Notes under the pieces: generated by a model | The model's input: the letters and a program-made list of their open reading frames with translations, nothing else | What the model was told of the DNA's origin: nothing | Database searches by the model: none | Part shown: in pieces, positions 1 through 10,454 of the stretch | Layout: each line of letters begins with the position of its first letter | Numbering within the stretch: the stretch's first letter is position 1 | Made by a program: the position numbers and the translations under genes | NCBI GenBank assembly: GCA_903813345.2 | Contig: CAIIXF020000001.1 | Span: forward strand, 51,353,885-51,417,884 | From: Owenia fusiformis | Taxonomy: Eukaryota; Annelida; Polychaeta; Sabellida; Oweniidae | Length of the DNA stretch: 64,000 nucleotides | Reading direction: 5' to 3'

Positions 1-119
1 ACAAATTGATACTTAATCTATTGGTCTGTGAGGACAAAATTCTATGTTGCTTTGATTTTATTATACCATTTTGCTGATGTTGTGCACATACATGTAAATA
101 CATTTGGCTAACGTAACAT

Positions 120-421
120 TTTAATTTGAAGGATTGGTGGATTGAAAAAATCCGCCAAATTAAAGATCCGCCAATTTTCAGATCTATTTTGAAAAATCCC
201 CAGAGCTTTTGTTATTTGCAATTGTTTCATTGGTGTAAGCATTCCTTTTTGGATGTCAGTGCATAGCCAAGACTTACTGAAAGCAGAACACATGAATTTG
301 AAATGTTTATTTCCAGATCTATGATAAAACTTGAGCTCAGTCCTGACTCCGCCAAATTAAATATCCGGCAATATTTGAAATTGAGCAAATCCTCCAAATT
401 AAGTAGCGTCAAATTAAGGTA
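120..421. repeat. Possible small MITE with degenerate inverted ends
   Basis: The left end (TTTTAATTTGAAGGATTGG) and the reverse complement of the right end (CCTTAATTTGACGCTACTTA) resemble each other. The motif CCGCCAAATTAAA recurs inside (around 150 and 350). No open frame of note lies here. The rest of 1-1155 holds nothing I recognise; the short ORFs at 449-787 overlap on both strands and look like chance. Confidence 0.35.
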
Positions 422-1155
422 ACTTATAACTAAATCAAAAAATCCAAGATGGCCGAAACCAGGAAGCACATGGCATTTGAGTATAATCTGACCATCAAAA
501 TTAACTGTCTTTTGGTTGGATTTTCTCTCAATTTTTTAGTTCCACTTATTATTTATATAACCAGGCTCACTGTGGTAATGCAAATAGAAACAGTAAATAT
601 TTTGGAATGGGAATTTGAGTCCTCTGAAAATGTGACAGAAAAATTGACAAAAAGAGTAGCACGGCAAAGGTCCCTGAACATTTTTTTTTCTAATTTCTCT
701 GAAACATCCCTTTAATATAGCCCAAAATGGAAGGAGCTTTAGAATTTTGAAATCTCTCATACAAATTAAAAAAATAGAAAATAACAATTTGAGAAGTGTA
801 CTTTTTTCCTTATTTTGATCCCAATTTTTTTATCGGGTATTTTTTCAAATTTCCGTTGCTCCTTCGTTTTTGATATTATGTTTGAAGTATATTTTCTGAA
901 ATGTTCAGATATTTTGAATCAGCGGTTTTTCACGGGCTACTCCTAGAAAAAAATCTCAAATTCTTTAAATGGCACTTTTTTTCTCAAACTAAAGTTTTTT
1001 GTTGTTCTTTGATGTCTTTGTAATGATTACAGTGCACAAGCATATGTGAAATAATAAAAACGACTTCTCAGGAAGAGTTTGAAAATTTCAAGATTGTGAA
1101 ATTTTCAATTTTTTCTGAAAATCGATTAAGTTAACAGTCACCTTAAGTGTATCTA

Positions 1156-4100
1156 CAGTAGTATAGACAGGTTCCAATTTCAGAATATCTCAAGGGAAAG
1201 GGTTTTTGAGGCATTTTTTAGAAAAAGCAACAGACCAATTTCTTCTGGATCAGTCTTTCATGCTGATAAAGATATTAAAAGATGACAGCTCAACGGTGTG
1301 GTCACGACACTGAATTTTAGCGTTTTTACCCCCCTAGGAAAATATTCTAGGGGGTACTATGAAACTAGTTCATAACTCAAAGGATATATAAACTATTGTT
1401 CTGAGTTCTACAGCATACATTGTTAGTACAGAGATGAATACTACCCTAAAGTTATAGGTTGATATCTTTGTTGGTTACGGAAAAATACAATTAATTAGAA
1501 AAAAATATTCAATTTTTGTCATTTCTTTCTTGCTTATTTTATATTTGTAGCTTCAAGCAAAATATGATTACTTAAACAGCTCAAAGTAGTATTCGAACAA
1601 CATTCCTAAGCTATGTGTGATATTGTAATACATCAATTATAGTGATGAAGTACTATTTTGTAATTTTAATACGACTTTATAGTGCCCTACCCCTGGTAAA
1701 TAGAAGAAAGTTGGTGTGGTTTTCTTCTAGTTTTATAACATTTTATTGTCTTCTTAGTTGAAGATACAATCAATTCTGTCAGTTAACCATGAGAAGCTTT
1801 ACAATGGTTAACTATTCCCATGAATAGAGGGTTGGGACCTCAAAAATACTGTTAAGTGGCATCCTTGGGCAACCCTCTCCAGAGCATTTTCCTTATACTC
1901 CGATAAAATCTGCAGGGGATACTATAAGAAACCTATATATCTAAGATACTAATGAAGATACTGAATTCAAATTTTCAGGATTTGGTCCTGGTATGATAGG
2001 TAGTCTGTATGACAAAAATGACAAAAAGAAAAAACTCTGTTGCCATAGTAACAAGAATACGACACCATTTGTTTCCTAAGAAATGTGTTTTAAGAGGTTT
2101 TGTCATTCTCTTCATATTTTTAATTCTAAATAATGATTAAAATTATGGTAAAGTAATCTTTTCTAGTGTTCTATTGTTCTCTAAAACAGAAGTTGCTAGG
2201 GCGACACATAGATCAAAGAAAAAATCCTGAGATGATAGCTCTATTTGTCAGGAAATTAAAATGGAAACTGAAAAATGAGTTTCTTCCTACTGAATAGCAA
2301 TTTGGTAGACCATGGCTGACACGCACAAGAGAAAACGTCTATCAGTTCTATGTCATTTTGTTGTTATTTTTATTTATTTATCGTGCTCTGGAACTTATAA
2401 CACCTAATGCCGAATCTTTTCCAACTGCAAAGGAAGGCAAGATTTTAATAATGAACATTCAGATATCTCAACAAATATGGCCTAAGATTTGGACAATGAT
2501 GATGAAACTCTGAGGGAAAATTAGACGAAAAATTAATGTGAGTGGTCCAAATATAACACTTACATGTTTTGAAAAAGTTATGCTCTCGGGTGAATCAGTG
2601 CTCATTTAAGGATAGTCTGAATCAGGTGAATTTTTTAACCTAATTGTACCCCTCCCCCAAAACCCCCAAATTTTAACAATTGTCGAAAAGTGGCAAACAA
2701 CAATTAAACAAACATCATTAAAGTTCAATATGGCTATTTCGCTTCTATGTCATAAAGATGTGGTACGATCTCAGGTCAATCAATAAATTTCACAAGTGAC
2801 ACTCTATCTTATGAAGAAAATATTATCGTATTTGAAGACATGTCAAAAATTTGGTGGAAATAATTTTGTCACTCCTGATTTGACCTGGAAAGGTTCAGGT
2901 AAGTAATCACAAACAATTTCAGACAGTTATATCTTTGATTATGACTATTTTCTGACCATGAAGACAGGTATACAGGGATAATAAAGTCAATCGGACTCAG
3001 AGATATTTCACTAGCAATCAACCCATCAATATATTTTTTCAAAGTTGTTGACCTCATTTTCACCAAAAATGCCATCATTTTAACAATGTTAACAATTCGG
3101 TGTCTTTAAAGTCCCTGGAGCAATCCACTTTTCCTCTTAGGAAATAGAACATGTTTCAACGCATATTCTAATTATGCATTCAACAATATAATTAAAGGTT
3201 GCATCTTTGGTAAAAATTAGGTCAACATTTTTAGTAAAAAGTATGTTGATTGGGCCATTCCCTTTAATATCACTAAGGTCTGATTTCAATCATTATATTT
3301 ACTTTTCTTGAAGATAATGAATAGATCTAAAAGATATACCCATGTTCATGGTCAGAAAATATTCATAATTCAAGTTAGAATTATCTGAAGTTGTTTGCGA
3401 TAACCTACATGCTCCTTTATAACATTATTATGTAAATACAGTAGAACCTGTGTAAGTGGAACACTCTCCGTTCTGCCAAAAAGCGTTCCACTTAGAAGGT
3501 GTTCCACTTATGGAGGTTTTGGGTTCGCAGGGAACATACAAGATCAAATATAGGATTTATATGTATCATTGGAAATATGATTCTCCCTTCATTACAGGGC
3601 AGGTATATACCATTAATAATCCATTTATTTTACTCAAAAAGGTATCTGACATTCTTAATCCTCCTCATTCTGCCAAAAATGTTTTCTGACATTCTTAATC
3701 CTCCTAATTGTGCCAGTCTCGGGGACTAAGATTAGGCAATTAAGTTTTAAAGACTTGTTCCTACTGCTAATAATTCAATTGTTTTTAAATGACATTTTTA
3801 ATCTTACTTATTAAGTTTGAAACAAACAGCAAGGGATATTAATTAGTGGTAGCATCACGTGTCCAGTTCTACAGGAGGTTAATCCAATTTTCTGAATGAT
3901 AATCTTATGAAATCCTAATTTGCTGATTATCAAATTAATTATTGGTTGCATCACATGTTGACCTCTACAGGAGGTTAATCCATTAAAATCCATTAAAGTC
4001 CTAATTTGCCAATCATCACAGTATTACCTGTTTTCATACCCAGATATCATTGAAGGAGATTAATTCTGTTTACATACATCAATATTGGAATCTATGGAAA

Positions 4101-5131
4101 TTGACTGTTCCACTTAGCAGGTTCATTTTTCAATATGGGGTGTTCACTGTTCAAGTTTGGAGGTGTTCCACTTACAGAGGTTCAATTAACATTAAGTCAA
4201 TGGGTTTTTAAAACGGGACTTTGAAAAGGCGTTCCACTTAAGAGGTGTTCCACTTACAGAGGTGTTCCACTTAGCAGGTTCTACTGTACATTACTTGTGC
4301 ATGATGACCACCATAGTCTAGTTGCTCAAATGAGATCAATTGATGATTATAATGTTTAGACTTTATGTCAATGTCCAGACTGTATGCCAACCTCTCTAGT
4401 ATGTGATTACACTAGATTTCATTATGATACATGTACTAAATTGAAAACTTACATGTAAAATATCTTAAGTCCTATATTCTAGTAATAAATGAATTAGAAT
4501 GTCACTTAACATTTGATGATGGTATGAATTTATTGATTTAGTGTCTATCAATACATGTTTCTAACTTAATGCTGCAAAATGATAAGATTCACCACATCCA
4601 CTTTCTTCAATTTTCCAGGGGTAGGGCACTATAAAGTCATATTAAAATTACAAAATAATTCTTCATAACTAAAATAGATGTATTACAATACCACACATAG
4701 CTTGGAAATGTTTTTAGAATACTACTATGAGCTGTTAAAGCTGTCATATTGTGCTTGAAGCTACAAATATAAAATTGGCAAGACAAAAATTGCGTATCTT
4801 TTTCCTGTTTTTTGTATTTTTCTGAGACCAATAAGGGTATCAACCTATAACTTTAGGATAGTATTCATATTTGTACTAGCAATGTATGGTGTACAACTCA
4901 GAACAATAGCTCATATATCCTTTGAGTTATGAACTAGTTTCATAGTACCCCCTAGAATATTTTCCTAGGGGGGTAAAAATGCCAAAATTTAGTGTCGTGA
5001 CCACCCCGTTGAGCTGTCATCTTTTAATATCTTTATCAGCATGAAAAACTGATCTAGTAAAAATAGGTCTATTGCTTTTTCTAAAAAATGCCTCAAAAAC
5101 TTGAATTATTTGAATTGGAACCTGTCTAGTA
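1156..5131. mobile_element. Foldback DNA element with roughly 550-bp inverted arms
   Basis: The left arm (1156-1727) and right arm (4595-5131) are reverse complements over their whole length, at about 85 percent by eye. Both contain the block CCCCCCTAGGAAAATATTCT and the inner block AGTGCCCTACCCCTGG. The outer tips read AGTATAGACAGGTTCCAA and its inverse. The roughly 2.9-kb interior has no ORF with recognisable transposase motifs, so the element is non-autonomous or decayed. A second element (3439-4286) is nested in it. I could not fix a target duplication. Arms this long fit foldback-type or Polinton-derived repeats, but the superfamily is open. Confidence 0.75.
3439..4286. mobile_element. 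Pogo/Tigger-like MITE, TA target duplication
   Basis: It starts CAGTAGAACCTGTGTAAGTG and ends with the inverse of CAGTAGAACCTGCTAAGTGG. It is flanked by TA at 3437-3438 and 4287-4288. The dinucleotide TA duplication and CAGTAGAACC-type ends are typical of Tc1/mariner pogo-group elements. Subterminal copies of GTTCCACTTA occur at both ends, at least three near the right end. No transposase frame is present, so it is non-autonomous. It lies inside the 1156-5131 foldback and therefore inserted later. Confidence 0.75.
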
Positions 5132-5242
5132 TATTTATTTATCAAATCAGAATGAACTCAAACTCGATAACACTAAATATAATGGGCTTTCTTTCATTAT
5201 TCTAACACTCATGACATCTCTTTAAGAAAAATTAAATCTTAA

Positions 5243-5400
5243 GCCTCAGTGACATTTGTTCTATGATGGCCGTACGGTGGCTGTAGCTTCACAAAATCTA
5301 CATTATACTGCCTATCACTATTTTATATACTGCGTATTGCTCTTGAATTTGGGAAGCTAAGGCCACCATATGGTTGCTGTAGATCAAATGTGACCCAGGC
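5243..5400. mobile_element. 158-bp MITE (family copy 1)
   Basis: The ends are GCCTCAGTGACATTTG and CAAATGTGACCCAGGC, inverted to each other. Further inverted similarity runs inward (GGCCGTACGGTGGCTGTAGC against GCTAAGGCCACCATATGGTT). Two more members lie at 14706 and 59823. The stretch 5401-5725 has no recognised gene; its 105-codon frame matches nothing I know and may be 5' untranslated sequence of the following LINE. Confidence 0.6.
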
Positions 5401-5725
5401 ATTAAGTAAATGTGGATCTCTGAACAGTAGTGATGATTTTCTATCACACTTGTGCTATATTATAGTAGACTTTAATGCTGATCGGGGTATAACGATAATT
5501 CGTGCCTTTGTTGTGAGAGTGCGAGTTAGACTAGATAAAGTTGGCGTCAAGCTTCTGGTTAACACTGGGGATAGCCAGAAGTTGATTTACAACACATCTT
5601 GGCCAGATGGGATTACATGTGACTATTGGAAAAGGAAGACACGATATATCTCACCAAGGTTTCAATCTCACAATGACTCCTGTGATTCCTGGAATCAAAG
5701 AGCTTGAACTGATTAACTACTAATC

Positions 5726-8700
5726 ATGGATAAGTTAACTCATGTCACTTATGCTTTGATAATTTATATCATTTATACCATTCTGCCAATAAGCATTATT
5801 AGTACCAACATGAATAATCAGGACAGTTTAATATCAGAAAGTGTGAACCTGGTGACATTTAATGTGTATGGGTATAATACTATTAAGCCCTATCTAGAAC
5901 AACTTTCTAACTCAGCTGATATTATAGGTTTAAGTGAACACTGGCAATATGGGGAATCCTTGAAGGAATTATACAGCATTAATGCACATTTTATGAGTCA
6001 CCCTGTAGGATGTATTTCTGCCCAAAAGAAAGCACAAGGTAGACCTTATGGTGGTGTCTGTTTGCTATGGAGGAATAATATGTCTCATATGATTTCTCCA
6101 ATAGATTGTCAGTCTGATTTTATTTGTGCCATAAAAATTGATATGGTAGATAAAACATACATTGTTATAAATACGTACTTACCAAGTAGTAAACCTGAAG
6201 GGTGTGCAGATTACATTGCTGCACTTGATGATCTAGATAGGATACTTAACATGTGTTTACTGCAAACTCCAAATGTAATTTTAATGGGTGATTTAAATGG
6301 TCACATTGGTATAAGTGGAGGTCCAAGAGGTATTGGGAAGCCTTCAGTGCAAGGTGCACATTTAATTGATTTTATTTTTAGGAATGGGTTAATTGTGACA
6401 AACTTATTAGATATGTGTAAAGGCCCCCTCAGCACCTATGTGGGTCACATGGGTCAACAATCCTGTATTGATTATATTCTTGTCACACCAGAGTTGCATT
6501 TTAGTATATTGGAGGTCAAGCATTTAGCAGATTGTAATCTAAATACTTCTGATCATATTCCGATTTCAATTGTTTTAAAAACAAATGCATTTAAAAAATG
6601 TCATAACAATGCTATAAGTCCTATGAAACTGTGCTGGGGAAAGTTAAGCTCAGACAATATTCAAACCAGATATACTGAACCACTGAATGGATATTTTAAG
6701 GAAGTCTGTGATTATTATGAAGATGTGGATATTGTTAATGGTAATGTGATAGATCAGGTGTTGAATGATGTATCTGCAGCAATGGTTAATCAAGGGAAAT
6801 GTGCAATTCCAATAACTAAGTCAAATAGATTTCTTAAACCATATTGGAAAATGAACCCCCACTTAAAAACTTTAGTGGAAGAAAAGAACATTGACTATAA
6901 ACGTTGGCGTAATGCGGGAAAGCCAAGACACCCAAATGACCCACTATGGCTGAAGCATAAAGAGTCAAAAAAGAACTTTAGAAGAGCGCTACGAAGAGCA
7001 GAATATGAATACTACCTTGATGAATGTAATACTATAGAACAAGAAATAGACCAGCATAAGCTATGGCATTTAATAAAACGAGGCAACAAGAATAGCCAAA
7101 CCAGTAGTGCGCCTAGCATAAGGAATGAGCAGAACATGTTAATAACTGAAGAAGATGAAGTAAGAGAGACATGGAAAGAATACTTTGAGAAACTGGCCAC
7201 ACCAGATGGAAATAATAATACATATGATGAGGAGTTCAAACAACAGATCGAAGATGACCTCAGAGTGATGGATGATCAGTCAAAGCATGAGCACTGTCCT
7301 GTATTAGATGACCCCCTTACTCCAACTGAGATTGCTGACATATGCAAAGATCTGCCCAATAATAAAGCCCCAGGGTATGACAATGTAGCTTACGAGCATA
7401 TTAAACATGCAGGACCAGCCTTATATAAGCTCTTAGCAGTCATTTTTAATTTTATTATAAAAAGTGAATATATCCCACTTAATTTTAGGAAGGGTGTAAT
7501 TGTACCATTATTCAAAGGTGGCAATCTAGATAAATTATCAATGGATAACCATAGGAGGATAACTTTACAAACCACAATATGCAAATTATTTGATGCTATA
7601 ATACTCAGAAGAATAAAAGTTTTGCAAGAGCTAAATGTGATAAGACCACCATCAATTTATCAATTTGCAGGAAAACAGAATATGTCATGCTTACATGCCT
7701 CATTTTCATTACAAGAAGCCATGAGTTATTTTATGGAAATGGGTTCAGAAGTATATATTATGTATTTTGACACCAGGAAAGCGTATGATACTGTATGGTT
7801 AAATGGGTTATTCCATAGGATATATAGTCATGTTGGCATTAAAGGAAAATGTTGGAGAATTTTAAGGAATTTGTATTCCTCATGTCATGATGTTGTTCGA
7901 ATTAATGGCAAATTTTCAGATGGGTTCATGTCTAGACAAGGTATTCGGCAGGGAGGAAAGTCATCCTTGTTAATGTATCTGTACTTCATTGACCCTTTGT
8001 TAGATAAGCTGAACAAAAATGGGTGTAAAATGTATGATGTAACAATAGGTGCTCTAGGATATGCTGATGATTTAGTGGCCCTTGGACTCCACAGAATAAG
8101 TTTACAAACATCGATAGATGTTGCATATAGATTCTCCAGATGCTGGAGATTTGATTTTAACATAAAGAAATGTGCTATCATGATTCTTAATAATACTTGT
8201 AGAGGAGTAGGGAACCCTGTATTTTATCTAGGAAATAATAGCATAAATATTGTTAACTCTTACAAACATGTTGGGGTGACATTAAATACAGATGTAACTA
8301 GGAAAACTGATACTGTAAATAAGAAGATAAGTGAGGGAAGAAGGTCATTTTTTGCCCTCTGTGGAGTGAGATGTGAAAAGAGTATTTTAAATCCCCTTGT
8401 TTTATCAAAATTATTCTGGGCAGTTGCAGTCCCAAAAATGCTCTATGGCTGTGAGGTGTTGTATTTTAAACAAGCTGAGCTTGATTTGTTAAATGATGCA
8501 CAAAGGCAAATAGCCAAAAGAATTCAGAAATTACCCATGAATACACCAGATATTGCTAGTTTGGGTTGTTTGGGATGGTTAGAACTCAGCGCTTATATAG
8601 ATCTTCGGAAAATGTACTTCTTTAGGTCAATTGTAATGCTAAATCCAAGTTCAATCTGCAGAAAACTGTTTTTCCTGAGAATGCATGCAATGAAAGATAA

Positions 8701-9364
8701 TATAACGGGAGTAATTATGAACAGGAGTATTGTATATAACATGTTACAAACCTTTATCAAGTATGAGTTGAATGATATGATAATTAATGTTATTGAACAA
8801 AACATCATCCCTTCAAAAGAAATATGGAAAAAGAAATGTAAAACTAATGTATATAAGCTTGTAATTGAAAGATGGAAAATGCTCCTTATGTTAAGTCACA
8901 AACTAAATGTTTTTAGAATTGTATGTCCCAAGTTCAAAGTGAATGCTTGGTGGACTATGAGCAAAAGAGCACCTATAGTTAAAAATGAATGTTTCCAAAT
9001 GGTGAGGCTACTAACTGGAGGATGTTCATTAGAGGTATTTACCCAAACCAATGTCATAAGGGAAGATAGGAAATGTACCCTTTGTAATGCTGGGGTTGGT
9101 GACTTAATACATTTTGTACAACAGTGCAATGTTTTTACTAGATTCAGATGTTTGTTTAGAAATACAATGAAGGCAAAACTTGTTAAACTAGATTATGATA
9201 ACTTTTACATGAGATCAGAAACTGAAAGGTTTTATATCATGATGGGATTACAAGAAATACCAGGTATAAATGATGAAATGGATTTTACTATTAAGTTCCA
9301 TAGCTGCAAAATGATATGCAATATGTATAACTATAGAAATGTGAAATTGAAGGAACTAAATTAA
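5726..9364 (+). CDS. Non-LTR retrotransposon ORF: APE endonuclease + reverse transcriptase
   Basis: This is a single 1212-codon frame, without stops, of a LINE. An apurinic-type endonuclease occupies roughly residues 39-285: catalytic-type motifs GLSEHW (68-73), MGDLNGHIG (187-195) and SDHIPI (275-280). Reverse transcriptase spans about 540-800, with KAPGYDN near 548, FDTRKAYD (681-688) and the catalytic YADD (779-782). A C-terminal zinc-knuckle-like CTLC...H...C motif sits near 1117-1135. RT blocks are atypical (HRRITL for YRPITL, RQGGKSSLL for RQGDPLSPLL). The first 28 residues are hydrophobic, so Met29 may be the true start. I cannot place the clade (CR1/L2/Rex1-like). The intact frame suggests recent activity. 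Confidence 0.93.
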   Translation: MDKLTHVTYALIIYIIYTILPISIISTNMNNQDSLISESVNLVTFNVYGYNTIKPYLEQLSNSADIIGLSEHWQYGESLKELYSINAHFMSHPVGCISAQKKAQGRPYGGVCLLWRNNMSHMISPIDCQSDFICAIKIDMVDKTYIVINTYLPSSKPEGCADYIAALDDLDRILNMCLLQTPNVILMGDLNGHIGISGGPRGIGKPSVQGAHLIDFIFRNGLIVTNLLDMCKGPLSTYVGHMGQQSCIDYILVTPELHFSILEVKHLADCNLNTSDHIPISIVLKTNAFKKCHNNAISPMKLCWGKLSSDNIQTRYTEPLNGYFKEVCDYYEDVDIVNGNVIDQVLNDVSAAMVNQGKCAIPITKSNRFLKPYWKMNPHLKTLVEEKNIDYKRWRNAGKPRHPNDPLWLKHKESKKNFRRALRRAEYEYYLDECNTIEQEIDQHKLWHLIKRGNKNSQTSSAPSIRNEQNMLITEEDEVRETWKEYFEKLATPDGNNNTYDEEFKQQIEDDLRVMDDQSKHEHCPVLDDPLTPTEIADICKDLPNNKAPGYDNVAYEHIKHAGPALYKLLAVIFNFIIKSEYIPLNFRKGVIVPLFKGGNLDKLSMDNHRRITLQTTICKLFDAIILRRIKVLQELNVIRPPSIYQFAGKQNMSCLHASFSLQEAMSYFMEMGSEVYIMYFDTRKAYDTVWLNGLFHRIYSHVGIKGKCWRILRNLYSSCHDVVRINGKFSDGFMSRQGIRQGGKSSLLMYLYFIDPLLDKLNKNGCKMYDVTIGALGYADDLVALGLHRISLQTSIDVAYRFSRCWRFDFNIKKCAIMILNNTCRGVGNPVFYLGNNSINIVNSYKHVGVTLNTDVTRKTDTVNKKISEGRRSFFALCGVRCEKSILNPLVLSKLFWAVAVPKMLYGCEVLYFKQAELDLLNDAQRQIAKRIQKLPMNTPDIASLGCLGWLELSAYIDLRKMYFFRSIVMLNPSSICRKLFFLRMHAMKDNITGVIMNRSIVYNMLQTFIKYELNDMIINVIEQNIIPSKEIWKKKCKTNVYKLVIERWKMLLMLSHKLNVFRIVCPKFKVNAWWTMSKRAPIVKNECFQMVRLLTGGCSLEVFTQTNVIREDRKCTLCNAGVGDLIHFVQQCNVFTRFRCLFRNTMKAKLVKLDYDNFYMRSETERFYIMMGLQEIPGINDEMDFTIKFHSCKMICNMYNYRNVKLKELN

Positions 9365-9506
9365 TTTAAGTCAAGAACTAAATGTAGCATTGTGTAAATA
9401 ATACTTTTTATTACTCTTTCCTTTGTAATGTAAATATGTTGTAAAAAAAGAAAGTATTGTCACCAAATTGGTGGTTGAATAAATATACAAATACAAATAC
9501 AAATAA
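9365..9506 (+). mobile_element. LINE 3' untranslated region and tail
   Basis: About 140 bp of AT-rich sequence follow the stop and end in short-unit repeats of the type ATACAA (9484-9505), the usual 3' tail form of many LINEs. The host sequence after it begins CCTTGGTGAG, which is inverted relative to a sequence upstream of the ORF. Confidence 0.6.
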
Positions 9507-9587
9507 CCTTGGTGAGATATATATATTTATCCCATATTTGGACGTGTTATGGGTACATAAAGCCGGTTTGTAAAAACTTATATTTTC

Positions 9588-10051
9588 ATCAGCGGGCAGA
9601 TATAGCTTTACGTCCCGCTCCGAGTGGGCAGATATAGTATATCTGCCCGCTACGTCATAATCGCTGTTCCTGTATTGGTTCTTTTTTGTAACGTTCGCAT
9701 ACTGTAAACGACAATGGAGAAAAACGCAGACAATCGCGATCTGTTTGATGCTTTAGAGAAGGGAAGGAGCAGTATGCCCTGTTAATAATCAAATATTTGA
9801 ACAGGAAAATCCGGCTACGGACAAGAATAAAAGACTGGACTTGAAATATTTAAAATAATTCCAATTGGTTGCAACAATTGAACAATGTAATTGGTATGGG
9901 ATAAACAGATCATCCTATAGTCGGTTCAGGATATTGGGATTATCCTTGGCCAATATAATATATCTTCCCTCGGGACCTACGGCCCTCGGGCAGATATATT
10001 ATATTGGCCTCGGGATAATCCCAATATCCTGAACCTCATATAGGATAATCT
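9588..10051. repeat. Two hairpin repeats sharing the GGGCAGATATA motif
   Basis: Hairpin one runs from AGCGGGCAGATATA (near 9590) to TATATCTGCCCGCT (ending 9650). Hairpin two spans about 9908-10051; its arms GGTTCAGGATATTGGGATTA and the inverse are nearly perfect over 40 bp, around a centre with CTCGGGACC...GGCCCTCGGGC. Both use GGGCAGATATA at the turn, so they probably belong to one MITE family. No gene is seen in 9507-10454 apart from a 23-codon frame at 9715. Confidence 0.6.
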
Positions 10052-10454
10052 CTATATATCTGGGTGTGGTACAAGAACTAGGAAACCATTTAAAGGGTTA
10101 GTTTTAATTGCTTGAGGGTTATCTCGAAGTTACTTGGCATGCTAGAAGGTGTGATATTTATCATTGCGTTTCTTGAGAGAAAAAATCTTTTTTTGCCAGT
10201 CAGTATGATAATGTGAGCCAAAGGTTGAGGAAATATCGGACATATACTTAGTATGAAATCATGATATGATGCACAAGGAAGTACATGTACTAGGAAAAAA
10301 TTAAATATCTAACATTAGTAACTTCATGTTAGTCTCTATTTATTTTAGTCCCAAATGAGTTCTCACAGTGTAGGAAGAAATAGTAGGAGCGTCAGAAGCA
10401 TTAAATGCACTATAAGGCACTAAACCCGATTTGTTTGGTTTGGTGTTTTCCAAC

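Noticed and set aside
5390-5707. 105-codon frame before the LINE as ORF1 or a host gene
   Set aside because: No recognisable motif, no zinc knuckles or coiled coil; it may be untranslated LINE sequence.
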